Part shown: piece by piece, positions 48,890-57,201 of the stretch
How positions within the stretch are numbered: the stretch's first letter is position 1
Layout: the number at the start of each line of letters is the position of its first letter
NCBI GenBank assembly: GCA_002591725.1
Contig: NJAL01000003.1
Coordinates: 248,001-312,000 of the forward strand
Origin: Candidatus Didemnitutus mandela
GTDB taxonomy: Bacteria > Verrucomicrobiota > Verrucomicrobiia > Opitutales > Opitutaceae
Direction of reading: 5' to 3'
DNA length: 64,000 nt
Notes under the pieces: generated by a model
Told to the model about the DNA's origin: nothing
Database searches by the model: none
The model's input: only the letters and a program-made list of their open reading frames with translations
Made by a program: the position numbers and the translations under genes

Positions 48890-50070
48890 TCAAATCCGGC
48901 CGGGATTTGGGAAATATTTAAGAAAAAGCCGAGTGCTTGGTAAAGCTTGAAAGCATCATAGCCAACCAAGCTGCAGGCCAGAAGCAGTAAACAGCAAAAT
49001 CCAGACGATTTCGTTTCACGGTTCTCCATTTTTACTCGGTCGGAAGCACCTTTCCCAACGATCGAGATCAAAGAGGACATACGTGGTAGAAGCAGGAAAC
49101 ACCCGCTGTCGACGCAGTGTAGATAGTCGCGGCCTACTGCAGCCATTTCCGTGGCGAAGCTGTGGATTGGTTTCGAGTTGCACTATCTTGTGACCTGTGG
49201 TGCGGGTAATCGGTCAGCCGCTGGCTGTTGTTGTACTAGCAGCCATGGTCAATGCACGTGCGAAGGTGACCAGAGGCGGCGATTTATGAATTCGGGTACC
49301 TTCAGAAAAATTTTCGAAAATGGCAGGTGCTCGAGTACGCTCGATTTTGTTCCGGTGGAAAAGCGCGAGCGCGATAATGCCCATCGTTTCCTTGGCGTTG
49401 CTTGACGCCATGGCTGTGTAGACCTTGAAAGTAGCGCTGGCCATTTGCAGCCTGCTGAATCAGCGATTTGGCGGTGCCAAGGTGGAATAGCTGGCTGATT
49501 ACAATAGCAACAGAAAAAACACCAGGAAGACGCCGCTGAAAAAGCCAGCGATTGGCAAATTGATCTACCAGCAGCACGGCTTTTTTATAAAGACCAGCTA
49601 ATGTTGCCGTGCGCGTTGGTCACCGACCGACGCAACACGTCCACCCCTCCGTGAGCTGAGGCGAGGGCTGCGCGGTAAAAAGTCCTCTGGCCAAGGTGTG
49701 GCTGGAGCTGGAAGGCAGTCAAAGCTACCAGGTGATCAAATCCTACAGGGTTGTGCCAACGAGCATGGAGAACATAATCATTGTCGATAAGTATAATTCG
49801 ACCAGCTTCCCTCTGGTGTTTATAAGGCGACGGTAGTGCTAATTAACATGCTGGTTAGCATTGCGCATGGCGGCAAGGACGATAACCTGGCGATTGTTGA
49901 GAACATTTGGTCGAAAAACAAGTCGCAATTGCATTTAGTGGCACCGCGAAATCCGTTGATACATTCAAAAATCAGCAAGGTGAGCAGAACGATCAGAAAG
50001 GTGGTAATGGCACAGGAGGGGCGAGGGGGAAAAATAGTCCGGTGTGTCGGCTGGCTTAGGAGTATTTGAG
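48890..50070 (-). pseudogene. pit: Degraded PiT-family inorganic phosphate transporter
   Basis: The minus strand begins near 50010 with TTFLIVLLTLLIFECINGFR, matching the PiT N-terminal helix ending in NG.HD.AN, followed by a decayed FDQMFSTIARL. Near 49390-49430 is SNAKETMGIIALALF, the second PiT signature (D/NA..TMG.IALAL), and near 49060-49170 pieces compare with the terminal region HKI..L....ATE.AAA, PASTT and a final helix. Frameshifts and stops lie throughout. This low-affinity, proton-coupled importer is therefore lost, while pstSCAB 1.5 kb away is intact. Confidence 0.82.
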
Positions 50071-50086
50071 CATGATTATAAAACAC

Positions 50087-50838
50087 TAAAACACGGTCCG
50101 TCGGGAATCGACGGGCGCGGTTGACAGCAGGTTTCGCCCATCTTATAAAATTTTGCTAAAGCTTAGCAATTTCTTGCATCCGTCTGACTGTTGTAGAGAT
50201 TTTTGACCAGAGAGGGTATCACTTTGTTGGATCTTCCTTCGGCAAATTGGAGGCGAACTTGCATTTTATTCATGCTTTTGAGCCATTTGCTTCACAATCG
50301 AGACGACGCAATCGAGCAGCGTTACCTGTTTGTGCAGGCTTCTCCGTAGCAGACCCGTAGTAGGCCTGCCAGAAAAATTATCAGCTGCTCCACAATGTTT
50401 CACGGTTTTTGGGATGCGGTGGAGTGTAAGAAAAAAGTGTCTTGATATTTTGTGTTCGAACGGTTTGACTAAGCTTTAGATGATGTGCTTCGTGATCACT
50501 TTTTCCCCTGGCGGGCTTGTATGGTATCGTGAATTTTTGTTTAATGGGCCAAATCTCCTTCGCCACAAAATTTCACTGGCAAACCGATGATATTCCGTGT
50601 TCGCTTACAGAAAAATGTAGGACTTCTATTTCTTCCCGAGCAATTTCTTGACGGAAACCATTCCGTAGAGATTACGAAGCTAGCTACAAACTGGCGAGAT
50701 ATTATGTTTGCAAACTATTACAATAGTGTGGAAATATAGGTCTGGAAAGCCCGAGATCGCGAAAGCAGCGAAAAATCAAACTACGAAGAAGAATTTGACA
50801 TGGCCGGGTAGCCATTGGACTCTCCAGGTCTTATTAAC
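50087..50838. other. Gene-free stretch before tRNA-His
   Basis: Nothing recognisable. In many genomes a DUF47/PhoU-like gene precedes pit; minus-strand pieces such as KVIPSLVKNLYNSQTDA (~50165-50215) might be what remains of one, but the match is too weak to call. The tRNA promoter should lie in the last 60 bases. Confidence 0.35.
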
Positions 50839-50916
50839 GGCGGTCATAGCTCAGTTGGTTAGAGCACAAGATTGTGGATCTTGGGGTCGCGGGTTCGAAT
50901 CCCGTTGACCGCCCCA
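50839..50916 (+). tRNA. tRNA-His (GTG anticodon), CCA encoded
   Basis: A complete cloverleaf. The acceptor stem GCGGTCA (50840-50846) pairs with TGACCGC, and the extra G at position -1 (50839) faces C73, the histidine-tRNA identity pair. D stem GCTC/GAGC, anticodon stem CAAGA/TCTTG with loop TTGTGGA giving anticodon GTG, T arm GCGGG-TTCGAAT-CCCGT. C73 is at 50913 and an encoded CCA at 50914-50916. No mismatches apart from one G-T pair in the T stem, so it should be functional. Confidence 0.97.
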
Positions 50917-50954
50917 TTATTTCCGTATTCTGCGGATAAAATTGCTCGCCTTTA

Positions 50955-51540
50955 ATGATCCCGATGCCTGTGGAGCCATGCTGGTGCATCAAGAGTTTTG
51001 ATTCATTCGACGCACCGATTAGGGTGCTGAAGCGGATCGCTCACTTGCTCGACAAAACCAGCACCGATGCCACCGCGTTCCAGGAGATTGGCCCAGAATT
51101 CGAGCTGGAAAGGCAATTTCGACCATGGTGCGTTTGTGACTGGCTATTGCCATCGCAAGCATGCGGCGACCGGCTTCACAAAAAAAGCGTCAAGGACGCT
51201 TCCCGCTAAACTATGGCAATGGCCGTTCTCTCGCGCTGTCTGATCGTGCCGTGCATGGGGGAATCTTAGCCTTTCGGGGAAAGGCCGCTTGTCAAAAAAA
51301 GGCTTTTTTGTCGAGATCGAACTTGCTGATGGCGGAGCCGCTGGCTACCGCATGTTTAACATGCATTTGCATCACAGTTTCCGATCTCAACGCGCTTCCC
51401 CAAGCTCGTCACCTGATGCATTACCTTATGCTAGCAGCATGCGCATTCGGTTGGATACTTGGCTTTTCTGCCGGTTATATGGCGATTTTAACTGTCCGTG
51501 ATGTCACGGCGATGTTGTTCAGATTTTTCGAGTAAACCAA
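50955..51540 (+). pseudogene. Degraded endonuclease/exonuclease/phosphatase-family gene
   Basis: Plus-strand pieces: IRVLKRIAHLLDKTSTDATA followed by FQEIG (51020-51090), comparable to the EEP-fold opening with a catalytic Glu in A.QEI; then ATGFTKKASRTLPAK (~51170-51215) and FFVEIELADGGAAGYRMFNM leading to HLHH (~51305-51370), comparable to the family's .VE.....G....F..HLKS. The first frame stays open to 51209, then changes. The catalytic C-terminus (GDFN..., SDH) is not readable. Probably a ruined EEP-type phosphodiesterase. Confidence 0.55.
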
Positions 51541-51739
51541 CAATTACATGTTGATCCACAAAACTGGCCGCACTTCCCTGTTGGAGGCGATCGCCCGCAT
51601 CCCAGATTACATATTACTAGGAATGCGGCATCATATATGCCGAGATTTTGCTGACTTATCTGCCGGATTATCTTCCCATGTGATGGAGTTCGAGTTGAAG
51701 ACAATCGACACTTGAAGAGTTTTAGGATTTTATTTATCG

Positions 51740-52300
51740 TCTTCGTTTCCTTATCTAGTGTGCGGGTGATCCGGATTTTGAAACCTTGTTTGCTACGTGC
51801 CATGCGGCGCTTGAAGCCGGGGGCGACATGCTGGAACTGGATGTGCCGTTTTCTTATCCACTTGCCAACGGATTGGTCAAGCATGACGGTGTCTCACCCG
51901 CCATAGATAATGACCGGGAATCCCAGAGCCGCTTCGAGAGCGAATGCTAGCGTTTCGATCGTCTTTTTCGCCCTTGTGGGGTCGACATCGACCATTTCAA
52001 GAAATTAACAATGTGTACGGTTCACAGGCTGGTGGCTAGACGCTGCGATGTGTGGGGAGTTTGTTGGCTGGGGAATTTGCGTGCTGTCGATTGCGTGTCC
52101 TGCTATAGTTGGCGAGAAATTTGTGATCATCATGGTTGAGTCGAAAAAAACAGACGGCGGGGGCGAATGTAGCAGATTGCAGAGTTCCTGGCCGAAACAT
52201 CCTGTTTCATTGCGGAAAAGCCGCATGATAATTACGGTCATGCTCAAGTGTGGGCATAGCTGGCGGTGATGCCACCCGAAGCCAGTTTGCTGGATGAGTT
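51740..52300 (+). pseudogene. trpA: Degraded tryptophan synthase alpha subunit
   Basis: The plus strand reads GDPDFETLFATCHAALEAGG, DMLELDVPFSYPLANGLV (51765-51880), which corresponds to TrpA's TAGDPD..., AGAD..ELG.PFSDPLADG.V. The catalytic Glu of the ELG motif is kept, but the PFSDP Asp is Tyr and a stop follows shortly after. Beyond about 52000 only vague traces remain. Upstream the N-terminus is lost to frameshifts. Together with the trpB ruin at 14.6-15.7 kb both tryptophan synthase subunits are inactive in this window. Confidence 0.75.
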
Positions 52301-52390
52301 GATCGCCGCGGCAGACAAGACTGCTTTACAGCCCGAAACGATCGGGTCGAAATTGCTTGATGAACGCGAATGGCGGGCGTGAAGAGTAAA

Positions 52391-53281
52391 CCTTACTCCG
52401 TTTCGGCTGGCACGATGACCCGGAAACTCTTGGGCAGGACTTGAGCGGTGAACTTGGCTGGCGCCTCGAAGGGTTCGCCACCTGTGTTAATAAGGCCACC
52501 CGAATGCCGTTGGATAGTGAGTGTTGAGTGTTTTGGCGACGATTCGCTTGATTCTCGGCTCGGACAGTGTGTCCAAAAAAAGGAGCACCTCGAAAGGAAA
52601 CGTTGCCAAGGCGCCAATGGATGGAATTGCGACGAGATCGAGTTAAGCCACCATCCATTTTGGGCACTTGGTGGAGGTTTGGCGTTGCTGCCATAATATT
52701 GCGCGGCATTGGCGGCGCTCAGCGTATAAGTATCCGACCCCCGACCACGGTGGTATGTGCTGCCGTCGGACTGGATACGGCAACCTTCCGATTCATATTA
52801 TCGAAGGGTTAGGGCGCAGAACTGCACGTAGGTGTCGAAGCTGCGGCGCTTAAACTTATTAAACAGCTGGGGGATTAGCGTCTCGAAACCGAAATCGGTT
52901 ACACAGAAAAACGGATGACCGGCTTCAAACCGATATTGATGCATTGGGATTTGTCTATGCGGAGAATTCCGAAGGCTTGAGCAACCCAGTGCGGGATGCC
53001 AAGATACCGACCGAGGATTATTGCGTGAACCGTGTGGGATAAAATCGAAAATGATGAGGCGTTTCCACGAGTGCTTGGGTAACTTCATTTATCGTGCCGT
53101 CGCTGCCGATGGCAACACAAAACTCGCAATTCCGATCGATGGGGTGCTGGGCGAGCTTGGTGGCGACCACATCAGCGTCCCAGTCGGCTTTTTGAATGAA
53201 AGCCCATCAACTCCTGTCGAGCAGGCGGCTGCTACTTGCGGCTTCCCCGGATTAAAATTTGAAGATAAAGCGAGCCTTCAT
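52391..53281 (-). pseudogene. Degraded diacylglycerol-kinase-family lipid kinase
   Basis: The minus strand starts at ATG 53281 with MKARFIF, followed in shifted frames by DADVVATKLAQH (~53150), FCVAIGSDGTINEVTQALVE (~53070-53130), which is the GGDGT nucleotide-binding motif with the second Gly changed to Ser, then a region comparable to the GSGN...R.LGIP motif (~52990-53030), GHPFF (~52905) and the C-terminus EPFEAPAKFTAQVLPKSFRV ending IVPAETE at 52391. Frameshifts and stops occur throughout. The family includes DagK and YegS-type lipid kinases. It is divergent from miaA. Confidence 0.85.
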
Positions 53282-53368
53282 AAGAGAGAAACCGGAAGCG
53301 AAAGCTAGAGAAGGGACTTTGAAAAAAGAAGTTTTGCCAGCTTTAGATGAGCTGTTTCAGATCACTTT

Positions 53369-54280
53369 ATACGTGGCACGCTTCATATCCTAACTGGTTG
53401 CACGGCTGTCGGAAAGACCGAGTTGGCGTTGCGCTGGGCCGAGCCGCACGGGGCTGAGATTGTCTCCTGCGATTCGTTACTATTTTATAGGGGCATGGAC
53501 ATCGGCACTGCGAAGCCGACGCCGGTGGCGCTAGCACGCGTGCCGCATCGTCTCGTGGATGTGTGTGAGGTGAGCGAACGGATGGATGTTGGCCGCTACA
53601 TCGAACTGGCGCGGGCGGCCGTAGACGAGATTGTGCGATGCGGCCGGCGGGTGCTTGTGGTAGGTGGCAGTGGATTTTATCTGAAAAGTTTTTTCTCGCC
53701 AGTGATCAACGCGGTCGATGTACCGGAGGAGATTCGTGCTGAGGTGCAGCGAAAAATCGACTCGGAAGGACTTGGGGCAACAGTGCGGCATCTCGAAACT
53801 CTGAACCCGGCTGGTTTGGGAATGCTCGACCGGAAGAATCCGCGACGGGTTGCCCGAGCTCTTGAACGCTGCTTGGCGATGGGGAAACCACTGGTGGAAC
53901 TGCAGCGAGCGTTTACTGCACAGGCGGTACCCTTTTCCGATTTTCAAGTCGAGCTGTGCGAGCTGACGCGCGATCCGGAGGAACTTGAGCAAAGAATCGA
54001 GACCCGTGTGCAGGAGATTTTGGCTGCAGGCCTCATCGATGAAGTGCGGGCGCTTCTTATGAGAGGGCTGCGGGAGAATCCCAGCGCAGCTCGCGCGATT
54101 GGCTATCGGGAAACGATCGATTTTCTCGACGGGCGACTGAATAAAAGCGCGTTGGCGTTGTCGATTGTACAAAACACGCGTCGCTTGGTTAAGAAGCAGC
54201 GAACGTGGTTCAAAACCCAGATACCGTCGCACCGACAACTTGCGGCCTGCGATGCGTACGCAGAGGATCTGTTTCGTTAG
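53369..54280 (+). CDS. miaA: tRNA dimethylallyltransferase with ATA in place of a start codon
   Basis: MiaA transfers a dimethylallyl group to A37 of tRNAs reading U-starting codons. The conserved sequence is nearly complete: P-loop GCTAVGKTELAL, SCDSLLFYRGMDIGTAKPTP, VGGSGFYLKSFF, RAIGYRETIDF and NTRRLVKKQRTWFKTQI. The conserved N-terminus (RGTLHILTGCTAVGKT) is in frame from 53372, but the frame back to a TGA at 53348-53350 has no ATG, GTG or TTG; ATA at 53369 stands where a start is expected. The ORF track's TTG at 53423 would remove the P-loop. Either ATA initiates weakly or the gene is newly inactivated. It ends 26 bases before the convergent DUF4199-like gene. Confidence 0.75.
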   Translation: MRGTLHILTGCTAVGKTELALRWAEPHGAEIVSCDSLLFYRGMDIGTAKPTPVALARVPHRLVDVCEVSERMDVGRYIELARAAVDEIVRCGRRVLVVGGSGFYLKSFFSPVINAVDVPEEIRAEVQRKIDSEGLGATVRHLETLNPAGLGMLDRKNPRRVARALERCLAMGKPLVELQRAFTAQAVPFSDFQVELCELTRDPEELEQRIETRVQEILAAGLIDEVRALLMRGLRENPSAARAIGYRETIDFLDGRLNKSALALSIVQNTRRLVKKQRTWFKTQIPSHRQLAACDAYAEDLFR

Positions 54281-54306
54281 CGGCCGCCCCCGGCTCAAAC
54301 TTGTAA

Positions 54307-54825
54307 TTAGTCGTAATAGTAAAGATCGTAGCCACGCCAGAGAAACCATAGGCTGAACAGGATGGAGGCGGGTGTGTTTGTGATGATCGAATTACCGAGG
54401 GTGGAGATGAGCAGACCGACCGGTGAGTTGGCGTTGCGCAGGAAAACAATCTTAGTGCGGATATTCTCTTCGGAGAGACCGGAGGCGCGCATCTGGTCAA
54501 CGCATAATTTTAGATTTTTTTCGAACCAGCTGGGATCAAGGCAGTATTGGTAGAAAGCAAGGAAGCAACAAACCAGAAGCGCCGAGATGATGGCTGCGGT
54601 TACGCCGCTTTGAGTGCCGCGCAACACTGAAAATAGCGGCCCGAGGCGGGCATGTTTGTAGCGGAGAAGAAAATAGAGTGCTGAAAATACAATAAAATTG
54701 GAAAGATAGCCAGCGTATGCACCAATCTCCGGGTTGCGTGCCGGCAGACCAAGGAGGAATTCGATGTAGGTCCACACGCAGACACCGAGGCCGGCTATCG
54801 TGCCGTATTTGAATTCCGGCTTCAT
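54307..54825 (-). CDS. DUF4199-like small membrane protein
   Basis: 172 residues with about four hydrophobic segments: YGTIAGLGVCVWTYIEFLLG, YLSNFIVFSALYFLLRY, VTAAIISALLVCCFLAFYQY and IITNTPASILFSLWFLWRG. A soluble loop between helices 3 and 4 contains FEKNLKLCVDQMRASGLSEE. The start ATG at 54825 begins MKPEFKYGTIAG. Topology, length and the mid-region motif W...N.....M...G.S fit the DUF4199 family of unknown function. It is intact and stands alone between miaA (convergent) and decayed DNA upstream. Confidence 0.75.
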   Translation of the reverse strand: MKPEFKYGTIAGLGVCVWTYIEFLLGLPARNPEIGAYAGYLSNFIVFSALYFLLRYKHARLGPLFSVLRGTQSGVTAAIISALLVCCFLAFYQYCLDPSWFEKNLKLCVDQMRASGLSEENIRTKIVFLRNANSPVGLLISTLGNSIITNTPASILFSLWFLWRGYDLYYYD

Positions 54826-55440
54826 GGCGTTGAGCTGGTTGTAAGCAAACGAAAACGGACGAAAGTGGCCACGTGCATTGCGATGATGAGCGGTACAGGG
54901 AAAGCCGGTAGAACGCTCAGTTGTATGACGTCAAACTAGCGTATTTGCTCATTACTATAAAGTATAAAGGGTGAGTTGGGCGGCGGTGAGAACCACAAGG
55001 AACAGCTGTGTGAAGGCCGATAGCGCTTCCAGAAATTGATCGCCCGACGGCATCCTTCAGGCGCGAATGAAAGCATGGTAAGGAGGAAAGCTCCGAGAAG
55101 TACCACGGTGTTGTTCTAGCTGGCCGAAACAGCGAACTTGCACGGCAATACCCTGGTGCGATATCAAGCAGAAGGTGGATGCCGACGACCTTGGGTAGGT
55201 ACAGAAGCGTTGAGGGCGCTTAGGTCGGGTGTGTGGATCCCGAGTTCGCACTGTGTCGATGGGGCGGTAAGTGAAAAACAGAAAGGCCATCAGTGCGCAA
55301 ACGAAGCTGCGAAGGATAGCGAGCGGAGTACACGGGAGTGCGTTAGGTTGACCTAGAAAAAAGACGCCAAGAAACCAGATCCAGATCGAGAGGCGGATTG
55401 ACGACCGGTGTCGTGCTCATGGAAAACAAGGATAAAAAAC
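54826..55440. other. Decayed stretch with membrane-protein-like remnants
   Basis: No intact gene. Minus-strand pieces (LYLPKVVGIHLLLDIAPGYC near 55150-55210, and a shifted NTVVLLGAFLLTMLSFAPEG near 55050-55110) suggest a former membrane protein downstream of the TolC-type gene, starting at about 55420. It cannot be named. Confidence 0.4.
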
Positions 55441-56964
55441 TTATTCCGGCGGGAGAGCAACAAGGGGAAGACTGCGACCTAATGGTAGGCTGACGTGGTA
55501 GCGCTGGAGCAAGCTGCCTTCGAGGCGGTGCAGCACAGTGTAAGATTTGCGCAGGGAAACCTTAGCTTGGAGTTCCGAGAGGCGGGCCGTCTCGAGATCG
55601 GTCTGGGCTTGGAGCACTTCGCGGCTCGTTGCGAGACCAGCGTCAAATTTCGCCTTTTGCAGCTCGTATTTTTTCCCCGCGAGCTCAGTGACGGTGCTGG
55701 AAATTTTTACGCTTTTGGTGTTGGTCTCGATGGTGCGGATGACGCTACGGACTTTTGTTTTGATGCTCTGCTCGATTCGTCTGATCGAGAGTTTCTGCTG
55801 GGTGAGTTTGGCGAGGCTCTGACGGTATCGGGCTTTCGTCTCGATACAGCCCCAGGGGTAGGTGAGCAAGGCGTCAATCTGCCAGGGGATATTCTTGCCT
55901 TTGACATAGGCGTTGTTATGTGAAGCTCTAGGGGGGTTGGAGTGACTACTGAAATCGGCGGCTAAGCCAACGCTTAAATTGGGCTTGTTGGTGTTCTTGG
56001 CAGTGACGACATTTAGCTTAGCTTGCTCCAGCTTGGCTCTGGCGGCGAGATAATCGGGCTGGTTGCGAAGTGCTTGCTCGAAGGAGGAAGCGAAAAACGG
56101 CAGGGCGGAGTCAGTTTCCTTATCCTTAAAGGCAGGTACGTCGAGCGGCGTGTCGAGCTCTAAGCGGCCAGTGATAGTGAGGAGGGCATCCTGTCCGTTT
56201 TTTACCGTAGCGTTGTCTAGGACGATCTGGCGGCGGGCTCTTTCGAGGCCAACTTTGGCTGTGAGCACATCAAGATCGGTGGCGACGCCGGTGGTTAGTT
56301 TTGCGATGGCTTCGTTGTAAAGGCGTTTTGCGAGCATGAACGAGGTGTTGTGCACGTTGAGCTGTTCGCTCACGTAGACGAGGGAGTAGTAGGCGTTTTC
56401 GGTCAATTGGATTACATCCATCACGCTAGCCTCGTAGGTGAGCTTTGCGGCGTCATAGCCGAATTTGGCGCGATTTATGGCTGCGCGGTTTGCCGTGGTG
56501 CCGAAGCCTTGGAGGAGTTTCTGGCGGACGCTGACAGTGACGTTAGCGTTATAATTAGGCGCGACGGTGGCGTCGCTGGCGAGCTTGCTTTTTAAGGCGA
56601 CGGTGGTGCCGGTATAGAGTTCATGGCTGAGGCTTAACGTGGTGTCGCTACTGCTACTGTGAACGTTGTGGCGACGATCTCGGGAATGGCTTTGGTTTCT
56701 GCGGGAGGTCGTCAGCTTGAAGACGGGCTTGTAGCGGCTGCAAGCGATATCAATTGAATCCTTTGCGATTTGCGGATTGTAATAATCAATCTTGATTCTG
56801 AAATTATGCTGCAGAGCCTGGTTAATGCATTCCTGAAGGGTTAGCTCGGGGCCGGCTGGTGGCAGTTTTGGGTCGGGCGGGACGCTTTGGGCGCCGAGCG
56901 ACAGGTTGATGAGGCTGGCTCCGATAGCCAGAGACTTAAGAAATAGAAATGGGCGGGAAACCAT
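55441..56964 (-). CDS. TolC-family outer-membrane efflux protein
   Basis: An outer-membrane channel subunit for efflux or type I secretion. Residues 1-25 (LKSLAIGASLINLSLGAQS region) form a signal peptide. The rest carries the two-fold outer-membrane-efflux repeat: ELTLQECINQALQHNFRIKI, coiled-coil helices with LTYEASVMDVIQLTENAYYS and LYNEAIAKLTTGVATDLDVL, and in the second half ALRNQPDYLAARAKLEQAKL and KAKFDAGLATSREVLQAQTD. There are 507 residues and no defects. The expected partners (membrane-fusion protein, inner-membrane pump) are not adjacent. A PpiD/SurA-like gene lies upstream on the same strand, with repeats in between. Confidence 0.9.
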   Translation of the reverse strand: MVSRPFLFLKSLAIGASLINLSLGAQSVPPDPKLPPAGPELTLQECINQALQHNFRIKIDYYNPQIAKDSIDIACSRYKPVFKLTTSRRNQSHSRDRRHNVHSSSSDTTLSLSHELYTGTTVALKSKLASDATVAPNYNANVTVSVRQKLLQGFGTTANRAAINRAKFGYDAAKLTYEASVMDVIQLTENAYYSLVYVSEQLNVHNTSFMLAKRLYNEAIAKLTTGVATDLDVLTAKVGLERARRQIVLDNATVKNGQDALLTITGRLELDTPLDVPAFKDKETDSALPFFASSFEQALRNQPDYLAARAKLEQAKLNVVTAKNTNKPNLSVGLAADFSSHSNPPRASHNNAYVKGKNIPWQIDALLTYPWGCIETKARYRQSLAKLTQQKLSIRRIEQSIKTKVRSVIRTIETNTKSVKISSTVTELAGKKYELQKAKFDAGLATSREVLQAQTDLETARLSELQAKVSLRKSYTVLHRLEGSLLQRYHVSLPLGRSLPLVALPPE

Positions 56965-56984
56965 GGGCCGGGGAAAGGGAAAGT

Positions 56985-57017
56985 ATTAACATTAAATTAA
57001 CATTAAATTAACATTAA
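56985..57017. repeat. Three perfect tandem copies of an 11-base unit
   Basis: ATTAACATTAA is repeated exactly three times end to end, 21 bases upstream of the tolC-type start codon on the minus-strand transcript side. The repeat lies where that gene's leader and ribosome-binding region would be and so could affect its expression. Confidence 0.9.
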
Positions 57018-57103
57018 GAGACTGGCAGAAGGCAAGGAAAAGACCGAAAAAATTGAGACTTTTGCGATGGGTTGCACGAACTCGGGACTTGGAACTCGGA
57101 GCT

Positions 57104-57201
57104 TATGGGAATCTATTATTCTATTAGCGCCCAAAATGTAGCCGGCCGGCCGTATGGGAATCTATTATTCTATTAGCGCCCAAAATGTAGCCGGCCGGCC
57201 G
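57104..57201. repeat. Perfect 49-base tandem duplication at the 3' end of the PpiD-like gene
   Basis: The unit beginning TATGGGAATCTATTATTCTA and ending GCCGGCCGGCCG occurs twice without a gap (57104-57152 and 57153-57201). As 49 is not a multiple of three, the second copy is read in another frame by the minus-strand gene. It creates the last ~16 residues and the present stop codon of that gene. Confidence 0.93.

Noticed and set aside
51519-51884. 121-residue minus-strand ORF
   Set aside because: No domain, and it overlaps the plus-strand trpA remnant, which explains the sequence better.
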